A DNA stretch of 64,000 nucleotides from Candidatus Hydrogenedentota bacterium. Lineage in GTDB: Bacteria > Hydrogenedentota > Hydrogenedentia > Hydrogenedentales > CAITNO01. Each line of letters opens with the position of its first letter. Position 1 is the stretch's first letter. The stretch is from positions 28,117-92,116 of the forward strand of contig CAITNO010000152.1 of NCBI GenBank assembly GCA_903893795.1, written 5' to 3'. Positions 8,058 to 19,024 of this stretch are shown here, piece after piece. The position numbers and the translations under genes were made by a program. The notes beneath the pieces are model-generated. The model did no database searches and had not been told where the DNA came from. It was given only the letters and a program-made list of their open reading frames with translations.

Positions 8058-11000
8058 ATGCCGGTCTTGCGTCTCCTGCTGCGCAGCATCGCCTTTCACC
8101 GGCGCATGCACCTCGGCCTGCTTCTGGGCACGCTGCTCGCCTGCGCCATTCTCACCGGGGCGCTGGTCATGGGCGACTCGGTCACCCAAACCCTGCATGA
8201 CATCGCTGTCGCACGGCTCGGCGGCGTCGCCCACGCGATGGACCGCGGCGGACGCTTCTTCTCGGACACGCTGTCCGGCAGCCTCATGGCAAAGGACACA
8301 CACATTCACGCAGCAACCCTGCTCACACTGACCGGCATGGCGGCCACGCCGCCCGGCGGAAAAGGACCGCAGAGCCAGTTGAACCGCGTGCAGGTGCTCG
8401 GCGTTTCTCCCAACTTTTGGCAGTTCGCCAACACGCCTCCGGCCAGCACCGCCCTGGGCCGTCAAGAGGTCTTTCTGGGCGAGCGCACCGCCGCCGCGCT
8501 GGGTGTGCATGCCGGCGACGATCTCTCCTTGCGCATCGCCAAGCACGCGCTCATGCCCCAGGACGCGCCTTTGGCCGCGCGCGACAAGAACAGCACCGTG
8601 GAGAGTCTCGTCACGGTAAAAGGGATCCTTTCCGACGCGCAACTGGGCCGCTTCAGCCTCGCGGCCAACCAGACCGCGCCCTACAACGTGTTCGTGGATC
8701 GGACCTGGCTTCAGGAGCAGGCTGACCTCGCCGGACTCGCCAATCTCGTCGTGGCCGATGAGGGCCCGGGACTCGACACAATGAATGCCGCCATTGATCA
8801 GGCATGGACGCTGGAGCAGATTGGTCTGCGTGTGCGCTCCCATCAATCAGGCATTGCGCAGATTGAATCGGAGCGCGTATACCTCGACGATGAGACCGTG
8901 CGGGCGGCGTTCGAATTGCCCAACGCGCTGCCCACCCTCACCTATCTCGTCAATTCCATCGCCAAGGACGGCAAGTCCACGCCCTACTCCTTTGTCGAGG
9001 CCGGACCCGTCCCAGACGGGATGCGCGACGACCAAGTGGTCATCAATCAATGGGTGGCCGACCAGATTGGCGCCGGTCCCGGTGACACGCTGAACCTCGC
9101 CTATTACCAAGTCAGCCCCTTGAACGAGTTTGTCGAACAGCACCGCTCTTTCGCCGTGCACAGCGTTATCCCCATGGACGCCATGGTGCTGGAGCGCGAA
9201 CTGGCCCCGCGCTTCGCGGGACTCAGCGACGTGGACAACTGCCGCGACTGGGACATCGGCATGCCGATGGACAAGAACCTCCTGGCCGACAAGCCCAACG
9301 AGGCCTATTGGAAGCAGTACGGCCAGACGCCCAAACTCATCGCCACATTCAAGGCGGGCAAGGAAATGTGGGGCAACCGCTTCGGCTCGGTCACGGCCGT
9401 GCGCTTCTCCGGTCCGGGCGTGACAGAGGCATCCATCCGCGATCAGCTCCGCGCAAAGCTGTCCGCCGAACGCCTCGGCCTGCGTTTCCAGCCCGTGCGG
9501 AAACAGGCACTGCGCGCCGTCAACCAGGCCATGGATTTCGGCGGTCTCTTCATCGGCATGAGCTTCTTCCTGATCATCGCGGCCCTCGTGCTGCTTGGTC
9601 TGCTCTACGTCTTCGGCCTCCAGCAGCGCACCGCCGAACTCGGGCTGCTGCTGGCCGTGGGCTGGCCGCTGCGCCGCGTGCGCGGCATATTCCTGATCGA
9701 GACCTTCCCCGCCGCACTCTGCGGTGCGGCGCTCGGCGCGCTCGCAGGCGCGGGCTACGCCCGGCTGATGCTGGCCGGTCTGGCGCGCTGGTGGCCCGGC
9801 GCCGTGGCAGGCGCCGAGATTCACTTCCATGCCGCACCCGCCACGTTGGCCGAAGGCGCGGGCATCGCTTTCCTGTGCGTCCTCTTCACGCTGCTCGCCG
9901 CGCTGTGGCGCGGCACGCGCCGCAGCCCGCGCGAACTCATGACCACCGACGCCGCGTCGGTCTCCACGGCAACCGCCCAGGGCGGTTCCTGGTGGGGCCT
10001 GCTGCTGTCCCTGTTCGCGCTGCTCTGCGCCGTTGCCACTGGGGTGTGGGCCTGGGTCGTCCGGCCCGACAACCCGGCCGAGTCCTTCTTCTCCGTCGGC
10101 GCACTGCTGCTGATGGCCGAACTCGGCCTTTATGGCTGGGTGCTGGGCCGCCTGTCGCGGCGTCCCGCGTCACGCCGCCCGCGTCTGTGGAAGGTCGCGC
10201 TGATGAACCTCGCCCGGCGGCGCGGCCGCAGCATGAGCGTCGCCGCCGTGACGGCCTGCGGCTGTTTCCTCGTCTTCGCCGTCTCCGCCATGCAGGAGAA
10301 CATGGCCCTCCACGCCGACCGGCGCGATTCGGCCACCGGCGGCTTCGGCGTTTTCGCGCAGACCACCGTGCCCCTCCTTGGCGCGCCCGCCGAATTGCAG
10401 AAACGGCTGGGCGCGGACCTGCTCCCGCTCAAGCTGCGCGACGGTGACGACGCCGGATGCCTCAATCTCAACCGGGCGCAGACCCCGCGCCTCTTCGGCG
10501 TCGACGCCCCGGTGCTGGGCCGCCTGGGCGCCTTTGCCAGGGGCGTTTCCGGGGAAACCCTTTGGGGCGCGCTGGACGCCCCCCTGCCCGACGGCGTCAT
10601 CCCGGCGCTCGTGGGCGACGGCAACACCGCACAGTGGGGCCTCCAGAAGAAGACCGGTGCCAACGGTGATTTGATCACTTACCGCGATGAATCGGGCCGC
10701 GAGGTGAAGGTGAAACTGGTGGGCACACTGCCCATGCGGCTCTCCCTGTTTCAGGGCTCGCTGCTCATCTCCGATGCGGCCTTCACCCGGCTCTACCCCT
10801 CCGAGGCGGGTTTCCGCGCCTTCCTGGTGGACGCCACCCCGGCGAAAACCGCCGACACGGCGGCCCGTCTCAACCGTGATTTTGCCAAGTTCGGCATGGA
10901 GGCCGTCCCGGCCGTGGAACGGCTCCGCCAGTTCTATGCCGTCGAGTCCGCCTACCTCGCCATGTTCCTCGTGCTCGGCGCGCTCGGCCTTGTACTCGGC

Positions 11001-11330
11001 GCGGGCGGCACGGGCATCGTGGTCCTGCGCAATCTCTTCGAGCGCCGCGCCGAAATTGGGCTGTTCCACGCGCTCGGATACACCCCCTCCACCGTGACCC
11101 GCCTGCTCCTGCTGGAGCATGGCGCGCTCGTGCTCACCGGAACGGTGCTGGGCACCGCCGCCTCGGTGGCGTCCGTGCTCCCGCTCGTCCTACTGTCGAG
11201 CACCGAAGTGTCGCTTCCCCTGCAGGCGGCGCTGCTCGCCGCCATTCTCTGCGCCAATCTGGGCTGTCTCGTGTTCATGCTCCTCGCCGGATTGCCCCGA
11301 AACCCCGTCGCCGGGTTGCGCGAAGAATAG
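8058..11330 (+). CDS. Large FtsX-like ABC transporter permease
   Basis: 1090 aa, starting five bases after the ATPase stop. An N-terminal membrane segment (about residues 20-40, LLLGTLLACAILTGALVMG) precedes a long extracytoplasmic region. A central group of transmembrane helices starts near residue 495 (MDFGGLFIGMSFFLIIAALVLLGLLYVFGL), followed by further helices, a second large periplasmic part and a C-terminal FtsX block (AMFLVLGALGLVLGAGGTGIVVLRNLFERRAEIGLFHALG). Two FtsX domains on one chain give the ten-helix layout of LolCE-fused or MacB-like exporters. It probably moves lipoproteins, lipids or a peptide outward. The substrate is unknown. No repeat insertion is seen in this gene. Confidence 0.9.
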   Translation: MPVLRLLLRSIAFHRRMHLGLLLGTLLACAILTGALVMGDSVTQTLHDIAVARLGGVAHAMDRGGRFFSDTLSGSLMAKDTHIHAATLLTLTGMAATPPGGKGPQSQLNRVQVLGVSPNFWQFANTPPASTALGRQEVFLGERTAAALGVHAGDDLSLRIAKHALMPQDAPLAARDKNSTVESLVTVKGILSDAQLGRFSLAANQTAPYNVFVDRTWLQEQADLAGLANLVVADEGPGLDTMNAAIDQAWTLEQIGLRVRSHQSGIAQIESERVYLDDETVRAAFELPNALPTLTYLVNSIAKDGKSTPYSFVEAGPVPDGMRDDQVVINQWVADQIGAGPGDTLNLAYYQVSPLNEFVEQHRSFAVHSVIPMDAMVLERELAPRFAGLSDVDNCRDWDIGMPMDKNLLADKPNEAYWKQYGQTPKLIATFKAGKEMWGNRFGSVTAVRFSGPGVTEASIRDQLRAKLSAERLGLRFQPVRKQALRAVNQAMDFGGLFIGMSFFLIIAALVLLGLLYVFGLQQRTAELGLLLAVGWPLRRVRGIFLIETFPAALCGAALGALAGAGYARLMLAGLARWWPGAVAGAEIHFHAAPATLAEGAGIAFLCVLFTLLAALWRGTRRSPRELMTTDAASVSTATAQGGSWWGLLLSLFALLCAVATGVWAWVVRPDNPAESFFSVGALLLMAELGLYGWVLGRLSRRPASRRPRLWKVALMNLARRRGRSMSVAAVTACGCFLVFAVSAMQENMALHADRRDSATGGFGVFAQTTVPLLGAPAELQKRLGADLLPLKLRDGDDAGCLNLNRAQTPRLFGVDAPVLGRLGAFARGVSGETLWGALDAPLPDGVIPALVGDGNTAQWGLQKKTGANGDLITYRDESGREVKVKLVGTLPMRLSLFQGSLLISDAAFTRLYPSEAGFRAFLVDATPAKTADTAARLNRDFAKFGMEAVPAVERLRQFYAVESAYLAMFLVLGALGLVLGAGGTGIVVLRNLFERRAEIGLFHALGYTPSTVTRLLLLEHGALVLTGTVLGTAASVASVLPLVLLSSTEVSLPLQAALLAAILCANLGCLVFMLLAGLPRNPVAGLREE

Positions 11331-11358
11331 CGCGAACACAACTACCCTTCCCTGCAAC

Positions 11359-11376
11359 GACGGAATGCGCTCCGTC
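11359..11376 (+). terminator. Hairpin after the ABC permease, possible terminator
   Basis: GACGGA-atgcgc-TCCGTC is followed by ATTTATC, 28 bases after the permease stop. The stem is short and the T-run poor, so termination is only plausible. Confidence 0.35.
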
Positions 11377-11396
11377 ATTTATCAGTGAAAACCCCG

Positions 11397-11426
11397 TTGA
11401 TCGGCCCCCTCCGAACGGGGGATAAT
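11397..11426 (+). promoter_or_regulatory. Sigma70-type promoter for fumC
   Basis: TTGATC (11397-11402), an 18-base spacer and GATAAT (11421-11426) place a start about 30 bases before the fumC ATG. It lies between the ABC permease terminator and fumC, so fumC is probably transcribed separately. Confidence 0.55.
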
Positions 11427-11461
11427 TGTGCCGGGGAGCAGAGACTTTACGGAGACGAGAC

Positions 11462-12853
11462 ATGGACTATCGCGTTGAAAAGGACACCATGGGCGAGATG
11501 AAGGTGCCGGTGGACCGGTACTACGGCTGCCAGACGGCGCGCTCGCTGGAGAATTTCAAGATCGGCGGCGAACGCATGCCGCGCGAACTCATCCGCGCGC
11601 TGGGCACGCTGAAGAAGGCGGCCGCCATCGTCAACGAGCGCATGGGCCTGCTCGACCCGAAACTGTCCGAGGCCATGTGCCAGGCCGCCGACGAGGTCAT
11701 CTCGGGGAAACTGGACGAACATTTCCCGCTGGTGATCTGGCAGACCGGCAGCGGCACACAGACAAACATGAACGCGAACGAGGTCATCTCGAACCGCGCG
11801 ATTGAAATGCTCGGCGGCGAGATGGGCAGCAAGAAGCCCGTCCACCCCAATGACCATGTGAACATGTCGCAGTCGTCCAACGACACTTTCCCCACGGCCA
11901 TGAGCATCGCCGCGGTGGAACAGGTGCAGCAGCGGCTGATTCCGGCGCTGCAGTTGCTGCACGCGGCGCTGAATGAAAAGGCGGAAGCCTACAGGGATAT
12001 CATCAAGATCGGGCGGACCCATCTGATGGACGCCACGCCACTGACGCTGGGCCAAGAATTCTCGGGATACACCCGGCAGGTGGCCAACGGCATCGAGCGG
12101 GTAAAACAGACGCTGCCGCTGCTCGCCGAACTGGCCATCGGTGGCACCGCAGTCGGCACCGGGCTCAACACCAAGGTGGGCTATGCCGAGGCCATGGCCG
12201 AGACCATTTCCACCCTGACGGGGCTGGAATTCAGCTCCGCGCCGAACAAGTTTGAGTCGCTGGCCGCCCACGACGCGATGGTCATGACCCACGGCGCGCT
12301 CAAGACGCTGGCCGCCTCGCTGATGAAGATCGCCAACGACGTGCGCTGGCTGGGCAGCGGCCCGCGCTGCGGCCTGGGCGAACTGCAACTGCCGGAAAAC
12401 GAGCCCGGCTCTTCCATCATGCCCGGCAAGGTCAACCCCACGCAGAGCGAGGCCATGACCATGGTCGCCGTACAGGTCATGGGCAACGATGTGTCGGTAA
12501 ACTTCGCCGGCGCCTCGGGCAATTTTGAGCTGAATGTGTTCAAGCCGGTCATCATCTATAATGTGCTCCAGTCCATCCGCCTGCTGGCCGATGCGGCCGA
12601 CTCGTTCCGCGAGCACTGCGTGGACGGCATCATCGCCGACGAGAAGCGCATCCGCGAGCACCTGAACAACTCGCTCATGCTTGTGACCGCGCTCAACAGG
12701 CGCATCGGCTACGACAACGCGGCCAAGATTGCCAAGGCCGCCCACGCCAACGGCACCACGCTCAAGCAGGAGGCGCTGAATTCGGGCTTGCTGACCTCGG
12801 AAGAATTCGACATCGAGGTCGATCCTTCCAAGATGATCGGCCCCTCCACCTGA
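11462..12853 (+). CDS. fumC: Class II fumarate hydratase
   Basis: 463 aa, the normal FumC length. The ATG at 11462 follows a purine-rich GGAGACGAG. It interconverts fumarate and L-malate in the cytoplasm (citric acid cycle) and is iron-independent. Visible motifs include the substrate-binding TGSGTQTNMN, the catalytic-histidine region THLMDATPLTLGQEFSGY, SSNDTFPTAMSIAA, and the superfamily signature GSSIMPGKVNPTQSE. The gene appears monocistronic, with its own promoter at 11397. Malate dehydrogenase is encoded 5 kb downstream on the other strand, so two consecutive cycle enzymes are near each other but not in an operon. Class II lyases such as aspartase are related, but residues fit FumC well. 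Confidence 0.96.
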   Translation: MDYRVEKDTMGEMKVPVDRYYGCQTARSLENFKIGGERMPRELIRALGTLKKAAAIVNERMGLLDPKLSEAMCQAADEVISGKLDEHFPLVIWQTGSGTQTNMNANEVISNRAIEMLGGEMGSKKPVHPNDHVNMSQSSNDTFPTAMSIAAVEQVQQRLIPALQLLHAALNEKAEAYRDIIKIGRTHLMDATPLTLGQEFSGYTRQVANGIERVKQTLPLLAELAIGGTAVGTGLNTKVGYAEAMAETISTLTGLEFSSAPNKFESLAAHDAMVMTHGALKTLAASLMKIANDVRWLGSGPRCGLGELQLPENEPGSSIMPGKVNPTQSEAMTMVAVQVMGNDVSVNFAGASGNFELNVFKPVIIYNVLQSIRLLADAADSFREHCVDGIIADEKRIREHLNNSLMLVTALNRRIGYDNAAKIAKAAHANGTTLKQEALNSGLLTSEEFDIEVDPSKMIGPST

Positions 12854-12946
12854 ACAATCGAAGACAGGCGCCCCGACTGTGACGCCCCGGCAACGGGGAA
12901 CCCATGCAACCTCTTTGCCCCGTGCAGGGTCAAATGGACCTCTCTG

Positions 12947-12975
12947 CCCGGAGATGGCTATCATTGCTCTCCGGG
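12947..12975. repeat. 8-bp-stem inverted repeat between fumC and the membrane acyltransferase gene
   Basis: CCCGGAGA (12947-12954) pairs with TCTCCGGG (12968-12975). A second small stem, CCCCG-gcaa-CGGGG, lies at 12885-12898, just after fumC. Neither has a T-run. They may act as weak terminators or be remnants of a repeat. Confidence 0.35.
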
Positions 12976-13012
12976 GCGGGCGGGGTAAACATCAACGGTC
13001 GGCTGGAGTATC

Positions 13013-14011
13013 ATGTCTGCCATGAAAGACAAATCTCCCCTTGCGGGGCGCATCCTGTCCCTGGATCAGTACCGGGGCTACACCATACTGGGCATGATCT
13101 TCGTCAATTTCCTGGGGCGTTTTGACAAAATTCCCGAGTTCTTCAAACATCACAGTGAATACATTACCTACGCCGACACCATCGCGCCCATTTTCCTGTT
13201 TGTGGCCGGGGTGGGGTTTCGACTCTCCTTCCTGCGCAACCAGGCCAAGCTGGGCCTGCGCAGGGCGCTGTGGCTCGGACTGCGCCGCTATGTAATTCTC
13301 ACGCTGGTGGGCATCGTCTACTATGACCCGCTCAACTGGCATGGCTGGTGGGACGCGCTGGTCGACATCGGCCTTTCCGGCATCCTGGCCCTTCCCTTCG
13401 TGGGCTTGGGCACGGCGTGGCGCGTCGGTGCGGCCTGCTTCTACGTGGCGCTTTACCAGGTCCTCTTTATGGCCACCCCCTACGGCCCCTGGGACATGTC
13501 CAGCAGCTATGACGGCGGTCCGCTGGGCCCGCTGAGCTGGAGCTTCAGCCTGCTCTTCGGCACCATCATCTATGACCTCGTTGCCAACGGTGACCCGAAG
13601 GGTATCGTGCGCGGCTGTCTCGCCTGGGGCATCGGCCTCTTCGCGGCCGGCTGGGCGCTCCATTTGGGCCTGCGCGCCCTGTGGCCCAACGAGCCCAGCT
13701 TCTGGCGCTTCTCCCAGCATGCCATGACTGCGCCCTATCCGGTGCTGGCCACGGGCATAGCCTTCCTGTGTTTTCTGCCCTTCTACCTGCTCTGCGACCG
13801 CGGCGGCATCGAACTGCCCACCCTCACCGTCATGGGCGCAAACCCGCTCGTGCTATACATGCTGAGCGGCATGTACACCGACATCCACGGCGGAATCATC
13901 CCCTTCAGCAGTAGTGCCCCTGCGGCGCTCGCCGCCTTTGCAGCATGCTATATCGGCTGCTGGATCGTCGCACGCTATCTCTACAACAACCGCATGATTG
14001 TCAAGATCTGA
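13013..14011 (+). CDS. Membrane acyltransferase-like protein (heparan-alpha-glucosaminide N-acetyltransferase-like / DUF5009)
   Basis: 332 aa with roughly ten hydrophobic segments. The N terminus has the family pattern RILSLDQYRGYTILGMIFVN, in which a cytoplasmic R-x-x-S-x-D-x-x-R-G precedes the first helix. An SSSYDGGPLGPLSW loop and a final YLYNNRMIVKI tail are also typical. Related proteins are predicted to pass acetyl groups from cytoplasmic acetyl-CoA across the membrane to sugars. Activity is not proven for most bacterial members. The start at 13013 has GGAG upstream; a start at 13022 is also possible. It is preceded by a 159-base gap and followed by the PHP lipoprotein 105 bases later, on the same strand. 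Confidence 0.8.
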   Translation: MSAMKDKSPLAGRILSLDQYRGYTILGMIFVNFLGRFDKIPEFFKHHSEYITYADTIAPIFLFVAGVGFRLSFLRNQAKLGLRRALWLGLRRYVILTLVGIVYYDPLNWHGWWDALVDIGLSGILALPFVGLGTAWRVGAACFYVALYQVLFMATPYGPWDMSSSYDGGPLGPLSWSFSLLFGTIIYDLVANGDPKGIVRGCLAWGIGLFAAGWALHLGLRALWPNEPSFWRFSQHAMTAPYPVLATGIAFLCFLPFYLLCDRGGIELPTLTVMGANPLVLYMLSGMYTDIHGGIIPFSSSAPAALAAFAACYIGCWIVARYLYNNRMIVKI

Positions 14012-14022
14012 CACAGGGAGCG

Positions 14023-14061
14023 GCTTATTGCACAGGCGGGGGCTTTGCGCCCACAATAAGC
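14023..14061 (+). repeat. Inverted repeat, possible terminator or operator, before the PHP gene
   Basis: GCTTATTG (14023-14030) and CAATAAGC (14054-14061) are exact complements, enclosing a GC-rich GGCGGGGGCTTTGCGCCC that can form its own stem. There is no T-run. It could terminate the membrane protein gene or regulate the gene downstream. Confidence 0.4.
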
Positions 14062-14116
14062 GCTGGCACCGCTCTGCTGCGGACCACATCGACTGTGAAA
14101 TCAATGGAGACATCAC

Positions 14117-14971
14117 ATGAGCCATGACGGCATGACAAGACGGGGATTCTTGAAGGCGGGCGCCGCAGGCGCCGCACTGACCATGGCGGGCTGCGCCACA
14201 AAGAAGAGCGACCTGCCCCTGAGCGAGGACGGTCTTCCACTGATCGACCTGCACGTGCATTCCGACAACAGCACGATAGACGCCATTACGGCATTGTCGT
14301 TGCAGCAGGGCATTATCTACGGCATGGTCGAGCACGCGGGCACAAAGGAGAACGTCTATCCGCGCGTGCTGAGCAACGACGAGGAACTGCTGGCCTGGAC
14401 CGCCTCGCTGGAGGGAAAGGGCGTCTACAAGGGCGTCCAGGCTGAATGGACCGACTGGTCAAGCTGTTTTTCAAAGAAGGCATTGGCCACGCTGGACTAT
14501 GTGCTCACCGACACGATGACCTTTCCCGGTCCCGGCGGCAAACGCATGAAGCTGTGGGAAAAGGAGGCGGTGATTGAGGACCGCGCGGACTACTTCATGG
14601 ACGCCTACGTGGACTGGCATCTCCAGATTCTCGACGGGCAGCCCATCGACGTGCTGGCAAATGTGTCCTGGCTGCCGGCCAAACATGCCGAAAGCTACGC
14701 GATGCTCTGGACCCCGCGGCGCATCAAGACCGTGGTCGAGGCCTTTATAACGCGCAACATCGCGATGGAGATCAGCTCCAGCTTCAAACTGCCGAAGACC
14801 CATTTCCTTCGCATCGCCAATGAGGGCGGCGTAAAGTTCTGCTTCGGTTCCAACGGCCGCTACCCGAACATGGGCAAGCTCGATTATTCGCTGCAAATGG
14901 CCCGTGAACTGGGCCTGAAACACGGGGACATGTGGGTGCCGAGCAAGAACGGGGCGCGTGCGGGGAAGTAG
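14117..14971 (+). CDS. PHP-domain protein with twin-arginine/lipoprotein-like leader
   Basis: 284 aa. The N terminus MTRRGFLKAGAAGAALTMAGC combines a twin-arginine motif with a possible lipobox (Cys26), so the protein is probably exported folded and perhaps lipid-anchored. The mature part begins a PHP-type metallohydrolase domain: DLHVHSD (H46, H48), EHAG, and E in VQAEWTD. The usual late 'GSDAH'-like motif is replaced by FGSNGRYP, so part of the expected metal site is altered. PHP proteins hydrolyse phosphoesters, for example histidinol phosphate or nucleic acid ends. The substrate here is unknown. Its end converges on the pyrophosphatase gene, with a shared hairpin at 15031. Confidence 0.75.
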   Translation: MSHDGMTRRGFLKAGAAGAALTMAGCATKKSDLPLSEDGLPLIDLHVHSDNSTIDAITALSLQQGIIYGMVEHAGTKENVYPRVLSNDEELLAWTASLEGKGVYKGVQAEWTDWSSCFSKKALATLDYVLTDTMTFPGPGGKRMKLWEKEAVIEDRADYFMDAYVDWHLQILDGQPIDVLANVSWLPAKHAESYAMLWTPRRIKTVVEAFITRNIAMEISSSFKLPKTHFLRIANEGGVKFCFGSNGRYPNMGKLDYSLQMARELGLKHGDMWVPSKNGARAGK

Positions 14972-15030
14972 GGTCCGCACCCGGATGAGAAGAGGGCGGC
15001 GGACGCCGCCGAAGTGCTGAACCAACAAGA

Positions 15031-15060
15031 AACCCCGGGGTTCCGAAGAACCCCGGGGTT
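15031..15060. terminator. Strong bidirectional-type terminator between the PHP gene and hppA
   Basis: A perfect 13-bp stem (AACCCCGGGGTTC at 15031-15043 and its complement at 15048-15060) encloses the loop CGAA. On the minus strand it lies 32 bases after the hppA stop and is followed by TTTCTTGTT. It serves the convergent genes on both sides. Confidence 0.8.
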
Positions 15061-15091
15061 GGCTTGTCTCAGGACTCCACTATTGCGCAGT

Positions 15092-17578
<2,487 letters not shown>

Positions 17579-18052
17579 AGTCCATTCTCCCTTGTTAGTA
17601 AGGTGTTGTCATCCAACGTTGCGGGCCGCAACCCGCACGAAACTCCGCAAAACTCAGATCATGCACATGGTCACTTTCCCGGAATCACTATCCGCAGAAA
17701 GCGAATTACCCTGAGGAAAGGCAATAATTCACCAGAGAGACGCACTCCTCGCGCACTCGCTCATCCTTCCCGGACTTGACCGCCCCACTTCTCCTCGTGC
17801 CGTCTGCTGGTTGAACTCTCCAAGAAGGTAGCGAAAATGGGGGTCAAAAGTCAAATTTGACTCGAAAAACAAAGGCCCAAGTCCTTCGCAAAAAGCCAAT
17901 TGGAGGAAAAATATCCCCACAAATGCGGGGTCTGCGGGACTATTGGGAATTTCAACCCGCCCTGCAGCCGCACTTTCCATGGATAGTAAAACGGCGCGCT
18001 CCGCAGTTACTACTGAGAACGCGCCGATTTTCATCCGAAAAAGAAACGGGGA
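17579..18052. other. Intergenic stretch between hppA and mdh
   Basis: About 470 bases with no convincing gene. It contains the hppA leader (RBS at 17586-17594 region, minus strand) and, at 17992-18026, the mdh terminator. The AT-richer part at 17620-17880 has no recognisable motif. Confidence 0.6.
17992..18026 (-). terminator. Terminator after mdh
   Basis: On the minus strand CGGCGCG and CGCGCCG (7 bp) enclose a 21-base loop and are followed by TTTTAC. It lies 26 bases beyond the mdh stop. Confidence 0.55.
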
Positions 18053-19003
18053 TTAGAGAATTCCAAGCTCTTTCAAGCCATCAATGCCGGACTGCACTTC
18101 GCCTGCAGAACGGTGCAGCGACTGCTGGTCCGCCTCGGAGATTTCCAGTTCCAGAATCTGCTCGACACCGTTGGCGCCCAGAACGCAGGGCACGCCCATA
18201 AAGATGTCATTCAGTCCATACTGGCCGGTAAGCAGCGCCGCGCAGGGAAGCAACTGCTTTTCGTCCCGGATCACCGACTGCACCATCCGGGCCGCACTGG
18301 CCGCGGGCGCGTAGTAGGCGCTGCCGGTCTTGAGCAGCGCGACGATCTCGCCACCGCCCTTGCGGGTGCGTTCGACAATGGCGTCAATGCGCTCCTGGGA
18401 AATCAGCTTGGTGATGGGAATGCCGGAAACCGTCGTGTAATGGGGCAGGGGCACCATGTCGTCGCCGTGCGATCCGAGCACCATGGTGTCCACGTTCTTC
18501 ATGCTCACGCCCAGTTCCATGGCCACAAAGGAGCGCATGCGCGCGCTGTCGAGACAGCCGGCCATGCCGATGACGCGGTTGGCGGGGAAGCCTAGCTTCT
18601 TGTGGGCCAGATAGACCATCACGTCCAGGGGGTTGGTCACGATGATGACCACCGCATTCGGCGCATGGGTGGCGATGCTCTCGCAAATGCCGCTGATAAT
18701 GCGGCCGTTTGTTCCCAGCAGGTCCAGCCGTGTCATGCCGGGCTTGCGCGGCAGGCCCGCGGTCACCACCACCACATCGGCGCCGGCAATGTCGGCATAA
18801 TCGTTCGTGCCGGTGCAGATGCCGCTGTAGCCGCGAATCGGGCCGGCTTCGGTCAGGTCAAGCGCCTTGCCCTGAGGCAGGCCCTCGACGATGTCCGTAA
18901 GCACCACGTCGCCCAGTTCCATTTCGAGGCAGTATTGCGCGACAGACGCGCCCACATTCCCCGCGCCAATGGACGCAATCTTGAAGCGTTTTCCAACAGA
19001 CAT
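18053..19003 (-). CDS. mdh: Malate dehydrogenase (LDH-like type)
   Basis: 316 aa. It oxidises L-malate to oxaloacetate with NAD+. The NAD site is IGAGNVGASVAQY, with the acidic D of VVLTDIVEG at the end of strand 2 favouring NAD over NADP. Substrate residues include the AGLPRKPGMTR loop, whose R favours malate over lactate, VTNPLDVM, and the catalytic histidine in GSHGDDMVPL. The RBS is AAAGGAG, eight bases before the ATG. The gene starts 21 bases after the GH42-like gene ends, so the two may be co-transcribed although they are functionally unrelated. A terminator follows at 17992. Confidence 0.96.
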   Translation of the reverse strand: MSVGKRFKIASIGAGNVGASVAQYCLEMELGDVVLTDIVEGLPQGKALDLTEAGPIRGYSGICTGTNDYADIAGADVVVVTAGLPRKPGMTRLDLLGTNGRIISGICESIATHAPNAVVIIVTNPLDVMVYLAHKKLGFPANRVIGMAGCLDSARMRSFVAMELGVSMKNVDTMVLGSHGDDMVPLPHYTTVSGIPITKLISQERIDAIVERTRKGGGEIVALLKTGSAYYAPAASAARMVQSVIRDEKQLLPCAALLTGQYGLNDIFMGVPCVLGANGVEQILELEISEADQQSLHRSAGEVQSGIDGLKELGIL

Positions 19004-19024
19004 GCTTTGCTCTCCTTTGTTGAG

